Origin: an uncultured Bacillota bacterium
GTDB taxonomy: Bacteria; Bacillota; Clostridia; Peptostreptococcales; Anaerovoracaceae
Length of the DNA stretch: 64,000 nucleotides
Direction of reading: 5' to 3'
Assembly: GCA_927441425.1 (NCBI GenBank)
Contig: CAKMKG010000004.1
Span: 52,445 to 116,444, forward strand
A program made the position numbers and the translations under genes. Below are positions 15,309-24,119 of the stretch, piece after piece. Each line of letters starts with the position of its first letter. Position 1 is the stretch's first letter. The notes below the pieces were generated by a model. The model ran no database searches and was not told the DNA's origin. It saw only the letters and a list, made by a program, of their open reading frames with translations.

Positions 15309-15351
15309 GCAGACACACAAAGATGACAAGACTGGGGAGGGATGTTGATCG

Positions 15352-15531
15352 ATGGATAACAAGGAAAAAGACAAGAAACAGCTGTTGCTGCGCTTATCAC
15401 CGTCCCTTTGGAAGGAGCTTGCTTCTTGGGCAGAGGACGATTTCCGATCGATCAACGGCCAGATCGAATACCTTTTGACGGAATGTGTCAGGCAACGGAA
15501 AAAAACAAAAAATAATTCCAAGAATGAATAA
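15352..15531 (+). CDS. Arc-type ribbon-helix-helix small DNA-binding protein
   Basis: A 59-residue protein. [38 protein letters not shown] has the ribbon-helix-helix order: a basic N-terminal strand, helix A, a turn and helix B ([10 protein letters not shown]). The tail is Lys- and Asn-rich. The only in-frame start is the ATG at 15352, with GGGGAGG 11 bases upstream. SPFH proteins in clostridia and bacilli are often followed by such a gene, so it may regulate the SPFH gene or act with it. It is followed by a terminator. Confidence 0.7.
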   Translation: MDNKEKDKKQLLLRLSPSLWKELASWAEDDFRSINGQIEYLLTECVRQRKKTKNNSKNE

Positions 15532-15561
15532 GGAATCATCTGAAACGGATGATATAACAAG

Positions 15562-15606
15562 GCGGATTCGGCGAGCTTCTTGAAGCATACCGAAATCCGC
15601 TTTTTT
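15562..15606 (+). terminator. Terminator of the SPFH operon
   Basis: Stem GCGGAT..CGG / CCG..ATCCGC with a long loop, followed by six T residues. It touches the end of the convergent nnrE gene. Confidence 0.75.
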
Positions 15607-16291
15607 ATTCCTTTGATAAAGACTCAATGCCGATGGAAATACAAATGATCCGCCCACAGTATCTGCTGCATTTCTCATCCATATGGGCGGGCTTTCGTTG
15701 GTGGAAAACAATGGTGCAATCTGCACGAACCGTATCCTTATCCGCTTCTCCCGTATCGCCGTTTAAGCCGCTGGGAATATCCAGCGCAGAAACCGGCACT
15801 TTTGACCGATTGATCATCCTGGCAAGCTTCCTGACCGGTTCCCTAAGCACGCCGCGAAACCCCGTTCCGTATATCCCGTCTATAATCAGGTCCGCAACTT
15901 CCACGGAATGACTGACTTCCTTCTCCTCTGTCATCTCGATCATGGGAATGGCCATGGCTTCGCAAATTTGCCGGTTCTTAACCGCATCTACTGTTTTTGG
16001 TTCCCCTTCCACCAGGATTAGTTTAACAGAGGCTCCCATTTCTGTTAGCTTTCTCGCCACGACAAAACCGTCTCCTCCGTTATTTCCCTTCCCGCAAACA
16101 ATGAGAACCCTTTTCCCTGCAACTGACCACTGAGCGGCGATATGCTCTGCAGCTCCGGTCCCTGCATTTTCCATCATCTGATAATAGGAAAGCCCTGCTT
16201 CATCTGCTCTCCTTTCGATGTCCTTCATTTGCGCGGAAGTGACCGCTTCCGCTGCCGTAGCTTGCCTGCTGAAAATAGCCTCACCGCCCAT
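15605..16291 (-). CDS. nnrE: NAD(P)H-hydrate epimerase (YjeF_N domain)
   Basis: A 228-residue cytoplasmic repair enzyme that epimerises damaged NAD(P)H hydrates. It shows TSAQMKDIERRADEAGLSYYQMMENAG, the nucleotide-fold loop VLIVCGKGNNGGDGFVVARKL, YGTGFRG and SALDIPSGLNGDTG, the classic YjeF_N motifs. The C-terminal ADP/ATP-dependent dehydratase domain common in bacterial bifunctional Nnr is absent, so this is the stand-alone epimerase form. GGGAGGG lies five bases before the ATG. It is a single gene, convergent with the SPFH operon. Confidence 0.88.
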   Translation of the reverse strand: MGGEAIFSRQATAAEAVTSAQMKDIERRADEAGLSYYQMMENAGTGAAEHIAAQWSVAGKRVLIVCGKGNNGGDGFVVARKLTEMGASVKLILVEGEPKTVDAVKNRQICEAMAIPMIEMTEEKEVSHSVEVADLIIDGIYGTGFRGVLREPVRKLARMINRSKVPVSALDIPSGLNGDTGEADKDTVRADCTIVFHQRKPAHMDEKCSRYCGRIICISIGIESLSKE

Positions 16292-16404
16292 AAAAACCCT
16301 CCCGAACTATGCTTGTTTTTATCAAAGTATATCACATTTGGTGATGTTTTTTTGTAAAATCATGGTATAATGACCCTATGCTGATATCAACGAGGAGACC
16401 CACT

Positions 16405-19400
16405 ATGAAAAAACTCTATCCCGTCATTTTTCGGCATATTCTCTTCTTTGCCGTCATATGTATCGCTTTTTTGATTTGGATCCAAGGGTTAAGTCCGGAT
16501 TATCCGCAGGCAAAAGACGGAGTTCTTGATTTATCTCAATGGGATCTTAACTCTGCGGGCAGAATGACACTGACGGGAGAATGGGAGTTTCATTGGGAAG
16601 AATTTTTAACCCGTGATGATTACATTAATAATACCCATCCCGAGTCTATCTATGCATATGTCCCTCAGATTTGGAACAGATATCAGCTGAATGGAACGAA
16701 CCTTCCGGGTTTCGGATATGCAACCTATCACCTAAAGGTTAAGGTGCCGGATACGAATACCCTTCTTGGTCTGCGCATCGGGTCAATGTCCACCGCTTAT
16801 CAACTCTATATCAACGACTTACTCCTTGCTCAAAACGGAAAAATCAGCACATCAATAGAAGGTTCGGAGCCACAGTATGCTCCTGCCACTGTTATCTTTG
16901 CACCCTCGACCAAGGAATTTGATATCGTCATTCATGTTTCAAACTACACGTATGCCCGTGGCGGAATATGGTTTGATATCGACTTCGGCACAGCAAAACA
17001 GATTCAGGAATATGAAGGGTTCTTAAAGTACAAGGACGGCATCGTCATCGGTATTTTAACGTTCATGGCAATCATTTCTTCCTTATATTATTATTTGGTT
17101 CGAGCGGATCGCAAAAACATCAGCTTGGTTTTGATGTGCCTCATTCTGATCGTCCGGACCAGTCTTTACGGAGATTATCTGCTGATTCAGCTTTTCCCTG
17201 CTATTTCATTTGAGCTGCAGGTCTGGATCTTTTATCTGACCGGCACATGGTTTCCTGTTATTTTGTACGAGATGGTTGATGCTTTTACCGGCGACGGGAA
17301 AAGCAAATCGTTAAACAAGATCTTCCTTACTTATGGGGTGATTTTCTCCGCAATAACCGGTCTGACAGCCGTATCCTTTTATACGCAGTTGGCCTTTGTC
17401 ATGGACGGCATGGCGGTCTTTATCGTTGCAGCCGCTATCGTCAAGGCCTTCCTCTCTCATTATAAGCTGAAATACGGCGCTAATATTGTTCTTCTGGGCA
17501 GCTTCATTGTTGCAATTTCCGGACTGCATGACATGCTGTATCAGGCAAATTTCATCCACTCTCGGGTTGGTGAGCTTACCCCCATCGGGCTGATTCTTTT
17601 TATGCTGCTGTTGTTTTTATTGATGGCGGATAGATTTTCCAAGACCTATATTGAAGTGCAGACTTTATCAAAAGAATTGGCGGATAAACTCAAGCTGGAA
17701 CAGGAGCTGACAGAAAGGCTTTATGCATTGGATAAAATGAAGGATGACTTCTTGGCCAATACCTCCCACGAGCTCCGTTCTCCTTTAAACGGTATCATCA
17801 ATATCACCCAATCTGTCCTACAGGGCATCGGTGGTGAGATTAATATGGTTCAAAAGCAGAATCTGGAGATTATCCTCAATTCTGCGAAAAAACTTCACTC
17901 TATCATCAATGATCTTCTGGATGTTTCTCTCCTGAGAAGCGGAGGCATTCGAATCCTTCGAGCTCCGCTGAATATCAGGACTCTGGTCGGAAATATGACC
18001 GTCGTCTTCCAGCACTTGAAAAAAAACGACAGCATCATGCTGATCAATGAAATTCCATCCGATTTTCCGCTGTTGTATGCCGATGAAGTCAGACTGCGCC
18101 AAATTCTGAATAAGCTTTTGGGAAATGCCCTGAAATTTACTGAGTCCGGGGCAATCACCATCAGCGCTTCCCATGACGGAGAGCGGGCAAAGCTTTGTAT
18201 CGAAGATACGGGGTGCGGAATCCCATCGGAAAAACTGGATCACATATTCAACGCCTTCGAGCGGGCCGACGGAACGATCCAGCGAAAATATGAGAACACG
18301 GGGCTTGGACTATATATCACCCGCCAGTTGGTGGAATTGCACGACGGCAAGATCTGGATTACCTCCGAGCCCGGCAAGGGTACGCAGGTTTACTTTACGA
18401 TTCCTTTATCTCAAGATCAGGAAAGAGCATCTTCCGTTTCCTTGATAACCCAGGAAGAGGAAATGAATATTCATAGTTACCTGGAACTGGAGCTTCCGGA
18501 CAATGACTTCCCGTTCAGTATTCTCGCCGTCGACGCAGATCGTTCGAATCTGCAGGCTTTGACAAATATTCTGCATCTCTCCAACTACAACGTGAGAAGC
18601 GTCAGCAGTGGAAAAGAGGCACTACGCCTCCTGGAGAACGGCGCCTCCTTTGAGCTTGTGATTTTGGACGTCATGATGCCCGAGTTATCCGGCTTTGAGG
18701 TCTTGGAGGCCCTGCGGGAAAAATATAACCGGCTGGAGCTTCCGGTTTTAATGCTCACGTCAAAATCCCAGAGCGAGGCCATGTCTCTGTGCTTTAAGCT
18801 CGGTGCAAATGATTATCTGATCAAGCCCTTTGAGGTGGAGGAGCTGCTGGCAAGGGTAAACAGCATGGTAAGGCTAAAGCGCGCAGTCAACAAGCTGGTC
18901 AACTCGGAAATGTCCTTCCTGCAGGCCCAGATCAAGCCGCATTTTATTCATAATGCGTTGAGCGTAATCTCCTCTCTCAGCATTAAAAATCCCCAAAAGG
19001 CAAAAGCATTGATTCTGGATTTATCGGATTATTTGAGGGGGAGCTTCGATCTGAACAATGATAAGGGTCTTACCACTTTGTCAAAGGAACTTGAACTGGT
19101 GCGGGCTTATCTTTCCATTGAGCAGGCCAGATTCAGGGAAAGACTGCAGGTGCATTATCATCTTTTGGAGGATGTGGACTGTACCCTGCCTTTGCTTACA
19201 ATCCAACCCCTCGTGGAAAATGCGATTCGCCACGGGATCATGTGCAGGATGGAGGGCGGAGAAGTTCATATCACCACCTCACTGGAGCCGAATCGGGTCC
19301 GGATCGAGGTCAGAGACAACGGTGTGGGCATTGAGCCGGGGCGCATCGAAAAATTCTTTGAACTAAAGCAGGAGCAAAGAGGTGTGGGAATGGCGAATAT

Positions 19401-19518
19401 TCATAGAAGACTCATGGCCCAATATGGAGAAGGGTTGCATATCGAAAGCATCCCGAACCAATGCACCGTCATCTATTTTTATATTCCGTACGACTCAGGG
19501 AAGGAGGTATTGGTATGA
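16405..19518 (+). CDS. Hybrid sensor histidine kinase: 7TMR-DISM sensor, HisKA, REC and LytS-type kinase
   Basis: A 1037-residue membrane kinase. After one N-terminal helix comes an extracellular jelly-roll-like 7TMR-DISM ligand domain (about 40-195), then seven membrane helices (about 205-415). A HisKA domain has His455 in ANTSHELRSPLNG, and HATPase motifs NALKF, DTGCGIP and GLGLYI follow. A receiver domain carries Asp755 in LVILDVMMPELSG. The end is a second, LytS-type module with His846 in KPHFIHNAL and its own ATPase with VRDNGVGI. Two different kinase classes in one chain are unusual. I use the ATG at 16405 (GAGGAG upstream). It overlaps the response regulator gene by four bases. Confidence 0.88.
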   Translation: MKKLYPVIFRHILFFAVICIAFLIWIQGLSPDYPQAKDGVLDLSQWDLNSAGRMTLTGEWEFHWEEFLTRDDYINNTHPESIYAYVPQIWNRYQLNGTNLPGFGYATYHLKVKVPDTNTLLGLRIGSMSTAYQLYINDLLLAQNGKISTSIEGSEPQYAPATVIFAPSTKEFDIVIHVSNYTYARGGIWFDIDFGTAKQIQEYEGFLKYKDGIVIGILTFMAIISSLYYYLVRADRKNISLVLMCLILIVRTSLYGDYLLIQLFPAISFELQVWIFYLTGTWFPVILYEMVDAFTGDGKSKSLNKIFLTYGVIFSAITGLTAVSFYTQLAFVMDGMAVFIVAAAIVKAFLSHYKLKYGANIVLLGSFIVAISGLHDMLYQANFIHSRVGELTPIGLILFMLLLFLLMADRFSKTYIEVQTLSKELADKLKLEQELTERLYALDKMKDDFLANTSHELRSPLNGIINITQSVLQGIGGEINMVQKQNLEIILNSAKKLHSIINDLLDVSLLRSGGIRILRAPLNIRTLVGNMTVVFQHLKKNDSIMLINEIPSDFPLLYADEVRLRQILNKLLGNALKFTESGAITISASHDGERAKLCIEDTGCGIPSEKLDHIFNAFERADGTIQRKYENTGLGLYITRQLVELHDGKIWITSEPGKGTQVYFTIPLSQDQERASSVSLITQEEEMNIHSYLELELPDNDFPFSILAVDADRSNLQALTNILHLSNYNVRSVSSGKEALRLLENGASFELVILDVMMPELSGFEVLEALREKYNRLELPVLMLTSKSQSEAMSLCFKLGANDYLIKPFEVEELLARVNSMVRLKRAVNKLVNSEMSFLQAQIKPHFIHNALSVISSLSIKNPQKAKALILDLSDYLRGSFDLNNDKGLTTLSKELELVRAYLSIEQARFRERLQVHYHLLEDVDCTLPLLTIQPLVENAIRHGIMCRMEGGEVHITTSLEPNRVRIEVRDNGVGIEPGRIEKFFELKQEQRGVGMANIHRRLMAQYGEGLHIESIPNQCTVIYFYIPYDSGKEVLV

Positions 19519-20561
19519 GAGTATTAATCGTCGAGGACGAACTGGACACCTTAAGTGAAATCGAAGATTGCCTTCGCTGTTACGATGAAACCATTGAAAT
19601 CGAACCTTGCAGCAATCCACTGCATGCGATAAAAATAGGTCAGTCCCGTTCCTTTGATGTAGCTTTACTGGACATCCAGATGCCTGAAATGACAGGCTTG
19701 GAGCTTGCAGAATGCCTCTCCGTCATGTCCCCTGAGATGGACTTCATTTTTATTACAGCCTTCAACAATTATGCGACGGAAGCCTTTGATCTCAACGCTG
19801 TCGATTATATTTTAAAACCAATTCGACAAGAGCGCTTCAATAAAGCCCTTGCTAAGGTCAGGAAGGAAATCGCAGAGCGAGAGAAAGCCTTCGTCAATCC
19901 CTCCGGCGATATATCCATCCAGGCCTTTGGTAAAATGGTCGTTTCCTCCGGAGATCACATCTTAAAATGGAGGCGTCAAAAGTCTGCCGAAATCTTTGCC
20001 TATCTGCTTCATCAGCAGGGAGTTCCCGTTCATAAGGAGAAGCTGTGTGAAATGATGTGGCCCGAATACGATCTCCCGCGCGCCCTGACCTATCTCCAGA
20101 CGATCATGTATCAGCTGCGTAAGAACACCGCAGAAATCGGAGACAACCGCATCACCATAGAGTATGCGGATCACTGCTACCGTTTACATCTAACCGGCGT
20201 TCGATACGATGTAGATCTTTTTCTGGAGGCATTACACCAAGCAGACCAAGGGTCAGCCACTTCCCTTGATGCGCTGATCAAAGCAGAGCAGCTCTATACC
20301 GGCGACTATTTCGAAGAGGAAGGCTGGATCTGGGCTATGGGGAGACAGCAAAATCTTGCCCAAAAATATCTCAAAGCGCTGGAATCGATTATTCGGCAGG
20401 AAATGAGCGGCGAAAACAAGGAGGACGCTCTGTATTATATACAGAAATGGGTCGCCCTTGATGTTTATAAGAATCAGGATTCCTATCTGTCCTGGGTTGC
20501 AGAACATATCGGTGCCGACGTTGCGAAGAAGCTGGAATCTCTTTTTTTTGAAGACGATTAA
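19515..20561 (+). CDS. Response regulator with SARP-like winged helix and BTAD output
   Basis: A 348-residue regulator. The receiver domain (1-120) has the acidic pair in VEDE, the phospho-Asp in ALLDIQMPEMTG, and the TAFN and LKPI motifs. A winged helix follows (about 150-225: KWRRQKSAEIFAYLLHQQG...MMWPE, ALTYLQTIMYQLRK). The C-terminus is helical and BTAD-like (about 235-340: DVDLFLEAL, LYTGDYFEE, RQQNLAQKYLKALE). Such wHTH-BTAD proteins bind tandem heptamers with 11-bp spacing. The start at 19515 has GGAAGGAGG upstream and forms an ATGA overlap with the kinase gene, making them an obligate pair. Candidate targets are the repeats at 20576 and 30743. Confidence 0.85.
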   Translation: MRVLIVEDELDTLSEIEDCLRCYDETIEIEPCSNPLHAIKIGQSRSFDVALLDIQMPEMTGLELAECLSVMSPEMDFIFITAFNNYATEAFDLNAVDYILKPIRQERFNKALAKVRKEIAEREKAFVNPSGDISIQAFGKMVVSSGDHILKWRRQKSAEIFAYLLHQQGVPVHKEKLCEMMWPEYDLPRALTYLQTIMYQLRKNTAEIGDNRITIEYADHCYRLHLTGVRYDVDLFLEALHQADQGSATSLDALIKAEQLYTGDYFEEEGWIWAMGRQQNLAQKYLKALESIIRQEMSGENKEDALYYIQKWVALDVYKNQDSYLSWVAEHIGADVAKKLESLFFEDD

Positions 20562-20575
20562 ACAATTTTTGTAAT

Positions 20576-20607
20576 TTGTCAGTATTTTGTCAGTGGCATG
20601 TTCTAAA
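20576..20607 (+). promoter_or_regulatory. Tandem TTGTCAG heptamers with 11-bp period
   Basis: TTGTCAG occurs at 20576-20582 and again at 20587-20593, exactly 11 bases apart. Eight bases after the second copy lies a possible -10 (TCTAAA, 20602-20607). This is the geometry of SARP-activated promoters. It lies between the SARP-like regulator gene and the REC gene. The same pair occurs at 30743. Confidence 0.55.
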
Positions 20608-20648
20608 CTAAACTTACAACTGAAATCGTTGATAAGGGGGACTACAAT

Positions 20649-21008
20649 TTGTTTGGGATTATGCTCGTTGATGATGAGCGCCACTTTATTGATGAATTGG
20701 AAGACATGATAAAGGGAGAATTGCCCTTTACGATTCTTGGGAATTGTTTCAATGGCGTTACCGCCCTAAATGCAGTTAGGGATCTGAACCCGGATGTCTT
20801 AATTACAGATGTTTTAATGCCGGGGATGAGCGGATTAGAGCTTGCCAGAAAGATCAGAAACATAAAACCCGATTTACCAATCATATTGATGTCAGACAAT
20901 CCTTCTTATGCCGTTAACGGCTACGAACTTGGCGTTTCTGGATTTTTACTGAAGCCTCTTGCAAAGGATAAGGTTCACGAAACCTTAAACCGGCTTCTCT
21001 GTGTATAA
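20649..21008 (+). CDS. Stand-alone receiver-domain response regulator
   Basis: A 119-residue CheY-like single domain. The acidic patch VDDE, phospho-Asp in DVLITDVLMPGMSG, Ser in ILMSDN and Lys in FLLKPL are all present. There is no output domain, so it may shuttle phosphate or control a partner protein. The start is TTG at 20649, with GGGGG eight bases upstream. It follows the kinase/SARP regulator pair by about 90 bases, with its own predicted promoter, and may take phosphate from the hybrid kinase. Confidence 0.85.
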   Translation: MFGIMLVDDERHFIDELEDMIKGELPFTILGNCFNGVTALNAVRDLNPDVLITDVLMPGMSGLELARKIRNIKPDLPIILMSDNPSYAVNGYELGVSGFLLKPLAKDKVHETLNRLLCV

Positions 21009-21050
21009 ATCCTTAAACATAAGCTACCCGAAATCTAACCTATCTAACCA

Positions 21051-21100
21051 TAAAAGAGAGGCGTATGTATCTCGTCCATATCATGCCTCTCTTTTATTTT
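21051..21100 (+). terminator. Terminator after the receiver gene
   Basis: Stem AAAAGAGAGGC/GCCTCTCTTTT (21051-21061 with 21084-21094), extended by GTATG/CATAT, followed by a T-rich run. Confidence 0.8.
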
Positions 21101-21240
21101 TTGAGTTATTGGTCACATTCTTATCCTAATATTAAAAAATGTACCCACAAATGTATTGCGCTATGCGAAATCCTACGGTATAATATCAATTAGAGAGTAT
21201 GTTAATTATTAAACAATTAAATAGACTGTTCTGACGCCCG

Positions 21241-21321
21241 AAGGTTCGTCCTGAGGGGAAAGGCACGAAATAGAAAGAAAGATCACTTGCTATCTTTGCG
21301 CCTTTTCAGGCGCATTTTTTA
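21241..21321 (+). ncRNA. Structured leader with terminator before the hydrogenase-maturation operon
   Basis: Three hairpins follow each other: TTCGT+CCT / AGG+ACGAA (21245-21269, loop GAGGGGAA), AAAGAT/ATCTTT (21278-21297) and GCGCCT/AGGCGC (21298-21313) followed by six T residues. The last is an intrinsic terminator ending about 18 bases before the first start codon. This arrangement suggests transcription attenuation of the operon. I do not recognise a known riboswitch class, so the ligand or factor is unknown. Confidence 0.6.
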
Positions 21322-21339
21322 TTGAAAGGAATGAGAGTT

Positions 21340-21612
21340 ATGGAATCCAGAGTTGCCTTGATTGGAGTCATCGTGGAAAAGAATGAGTCCATAGAGAGAT
21401 TGAATCATCTGCTGCATCAGCACGCAGAATATATCATCGGGCGCATGGGAATTCCCTATCCGAAACGGGGAATTTCCATCATCAGCATCACTGTGGATGC
21501 CCCTGCCGATGTGATCAGTTCTCTGTCCGGAAAGCTGGGCATGCTGCCAGGCGTTAATACCAAAACAATTTACTCAAAGACGGCATCAGCCGATAAAAAG
21601 GAAGACGTATGA
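21340..21612 (+). CDS. TM1266-family putative iron-only hydrogenase regulator
   Basis: A 90-residue ACT/NikR-like protein: VALIGVIVEKNESIERLNHLLHQHAEYIIGRMGIPYP, then GISIISITVDAPADVISSLSGKLGMLPGVNTKTIYSK. This is the TM1266 family, found beside hydE/hydG/hydF and presumed to regulate them or sense metal. The ATG at 21340 is the conserved-looking start; upstream in-frame starts at 21322 and 21331 would add only a few residues. Its stop overlaps the hydE start (ATGATGA). It has no DNA-binding motif of its own that I can see. Confidence 0.85.
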   Translation: MESRVALIGVIVEKNESIERLNHLLHQHAEYIIGRMGIPYPKRGISIISITVDAPADVISSLSGKLGMLPGVNTKTIYSKTASADKKEDV

Positions 21613-22688
21613 TGAAGCAAACCATGGAACAAAGCAAGCAATTAATCGATCAATTGGAAGAAACACATGTCCTTTCAAAGGAGGCGTTTATCTCTCTCAT
21701 CAACAGCCGCACACCGGAGCTCAGCGATTATTTATTCGAAAAATCACGCAGGATTCGCCAGGAGCATTACGGAAATGACGTTTATCTGCGCGGTCTCATC
21801 GAATTTACAAATTATTGCAAGAACGACTGCCTCTACTGCGGTATCAGGCGAAGTAACAAGAATGCTTCCCGCTATCGGCTGACCAAGGAGCAGATTCTTT
21901 CCTGCTGTGATGAGGGATACAGCCTCGGTTTCCGGACTTTTGTGCTCCAGGGCGGCGAAGACAGCCATTACAGCGACGAGATGCTCCTTGACCTGATCCG
22001 GGAGATCAAGACTTGCTATCCTGACTGTGCTTTGACCCTTTCCATCGGGGAACGTTCCTATGCAAGCTACAAAGCCTTTTACGAGGCTGGCGCGGACCGC
22101 TACCTGCTCCGCCACGAGACTGCGGATCCGGTACATTACAGTAAGCTCCACCCTCCTTCACTTACTCTGGAAACGCGGAAAAAATGTCTGATGGACTTGA
22201 AAAATATCGGGTATCAGGTGGGCAGCGGCTTTATGGTGGGCTCTCCCGGCCAGACCTCTGCTCAGCTTGCGGAGGACTTACTCTTTCTTCATGAGCTGCA
22301 GCCACAAATGGTAGGCATTGGTCCATTTATTGCCCATCATGACACACCCTTTGCGTTGGAAGAAAGCGGCACTGCCGAATTGACGCTGTTCCTGCTTGGT
22401 CTGATCCGGCTCATGCTGCCTACTGCACTGCTGCCGGCGACGACTGCCCTAGGAACCATCGATCCCCTCGGTCGGGAAAAAGGCATCTTGGCAGGTGCCA
22501 ATGTGGTTATGCCAAACCTTTCCCCACGGGAGGTCAGAGATAAATACTTGCTGTATGACAATAAAATTTGTACCGGCGACGAAGCTGCCGAATGTCGCCA
22601 ATGCATCGACGGCCGGATCAGCAGTATCGGGTATCAGGTCGTTGTGGACCGGGGAGATTCCAAACTGGGAGGGAAGAAAAATGTATAA
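21609..22688 (+). CDS. hydE: [FeFe]-hydrogenase maturase HydE, radical SAM
   Basis: A 359-residue radical SAM enzyme that helps build the diiron subcluster of the hydrogenase H-cluster. The [4Fe-4S] motif is C70-KND-C74-LY-C77, within IEFTNYCKNDCLYCGIRRSN. Further family marks are FVLQGGEDSHYSDE and GADRYLLRHETADPVHYSKLHP, then GFMVGSPGQT and IGPFIAHHDTPF. Length and motifs agree with Thermotoga HydE. It is translationally coupled to the TM1266-like gene before it and overlaps hydG by eight bases. Confidence 0.95.
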   Translation: MMKQTMEQSKQLIDQLEETHVLSKEAFISLINSRTPELSDYLFEKSRRIRQEHYGNDVYLRGLIEFTNYCKNDCLYCGIRRSNKNASRYRLTKEQILSCCDEGYSLGFRTFVLQGGEDSHYSDEMLLDLIREIKTCYPDCALTLSIGERSYASYKAFYEAGADRYLLRHETADPVHYSKLHPPSLTLETRKKCLMDLKNIGYQVGSGFMVGSPGQTSAQLAEDLLFLHELQPQMVGIGPFIAHHDTPFALEESGTAELTLFLLGLIRLMLPTALLPATTALGTIDPLGREKGILAGANVVMPNLSPREVRDKYLLYDNKICTGDEAAECRQCIDGRISSIGYQVVVDRGDSKLGGKKNV

Positions 22689-24099
22689 CATGAAATCATC
22701 CAAGGCAGAAGAATTCATAAACCATGAGGAGATCTTGGAGACGCTGGCCTATGCAGAAGCCAATAAAACCAATCGGGAATTGATTGATGCGCTCCTACAA
22801 AAAGCGCGGAGAAGAGAAGGTCTTTCCCATCGGGAAGCCTGCGTACTGCTGGATTGTGATCTGGAAGATATGAATCAGGAGATCTATGCGCTTGCTGAGC
22901 AAATGAAGAAGGATATCTATGGGAATCGTATCGTTATGTTTGCGCCCCTTTATCTTTCCAATTACTGTGTCAATGGCTGCGTATACTGCCCTTATCATAT
23001 GAAGAATAAGCACATTGCCCGAAAAAAACTGACCCAGGAGGACATTAAAAGAGAAGTCATCGCCCTTCAGGATATGGGTCACAAGCGGCTTGCCCTCGAA
23101 GCGGGAGAAGATCCGGTCAACAACCCCATCGAATATATCTTAGAGAGCATTAAAACCATTTACAGTATCCAGCATAAAAACGGTGCAATCCGAAGAGTCA
23201 ATGTGAACATTGCCGCAACCACCGTTGAAAATTATGGAAAACTGCGGGATGCCGGAATCGGGACTTACATCCTGTTCCAGGAGACCTATCACAAGGAGAG
23301 CTATGAAGCGTTGCATCCCACCGGACCGAAGCATGATTATGCCTACCATACGGAAGCAATGGATCGAGCGATGGAGGGCGGGATCGACGATGTGGGTCTC
23401 GGCGTTCTATTCGGCCTAGAGCTTTTCCGATATGATTTTGTCGGACTTCTGATGCACGGAGAGCATCTGGAGGCTGCTAAGGGCGTAGGCCCCCATACTC
23501 TCAGCGTTCCAAGGATACGCCACGCTGATGATATCGACGCCGATGCCTTCCATAACGGCATCAGTGATGATACCTTTGCCAAAATCGTCGCATGCCTCCG
23601 TATTGCCGTTCCATATACGGGAATGATCGTCTCCACCAGAGAAAGTCAAGCTTGCAGGGAGCGTGTGCTGCACCTCGGAGTATCGCAGATCAGCGGCGCT
23701 TCCAGGACCAGCGTGGGCGGCTACGTTGAAACGGAATCAGAGGATGAAAAGTCAGAGCAGTTCGACGTAGAGGACAAAAGAACCCTTGACGAGGTGGTGC
23801 AATGGTTGCTGAAGCTGGGTTACATCCCGAGCTTCTGCACAGCCTGTTATCGTGAGGGACGTACGGGAGACCGTTTCATGGCCCTGAGCAAAAACGGGGA
23901 AATCCAAAACTGCTGCCATCCGAATGCATTGATGACGCTGAAGGAATACCTGGAGGACTATGCCTCCCCTGAAACAAAAAATTTGGGTGAAGCACTGATT
24001 GATAGAGAAATTCATCATATCCCGCGAGAAAAGGTCCGTACGATCGTGGTAAAAAATCTGGCGGCGATTCACTCCGGCAGCCGAGATTTCAGATTGTAA
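22681..24099 (+). CDS. hydG: [FeFe]-hydrogenase maturase HydG, tyrosine lyase
   Basis: A 472-residue radical SAM tyrosine lyase that makes the CO and cyanide ligands (as an Fe synthon) for the H-cluster. The SAM cluster motif is C96-VNG-C100-VY-C103. The C-terminal extension FCTACYREGRTGDRF...QNCCHPNAL supplies the cysteines of the auxiliary cluster, which distinguishes HydG from ThiH. The TVENYGKLRDAGIGTYILFQETYHKESYE segment is also typical. The start at 22681 lies inside the end of hydE, behind GGGAGGG. The length is normal for the family. Confidence 0.96.
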   Translation: MYNMKSSKAEEFINHEEILETLAYAEANKTNRELIDALLQKARRREGLSHREACVLLDCDLEDMNQEIYALAEQMKKDIYGNRIVMFAPLYLSNYCVNGCVYCPYHMKNKHIARKKLTQEDIKREVIALQDMGHKRLALEAGEDPVNNPIEYILESIKTIYSIQHKNGAIRRVNVNIAATTVENYGKLRDAGIGTYILFQETYHKESYEALHPTGPKHDYAYHTEAMDRAMEGGIDDVGLGVLFGLELFRYDFVGLLMHGEHLEAAKGVGPHTLSVPRIRHADDIDADAFHNGISDDTFAKIVACLRIAVPYTGMIVSTRESQACRERVLHLGVSQISGASRTSVGGYVETESEDEKSEQFDVEDKRTLDEVVQWLLKLGYIPSFCTACYREGRTGDRFMALSKNGEIQNCCHPNALMTLKEYLEDYASPETKNLGEALIDREIHHIPREKVRTIVVKNLAAIHSGSRDFRL

Positions 24100-24119
24100 A
24101 AGAAAGGAAGTTTCGAATC

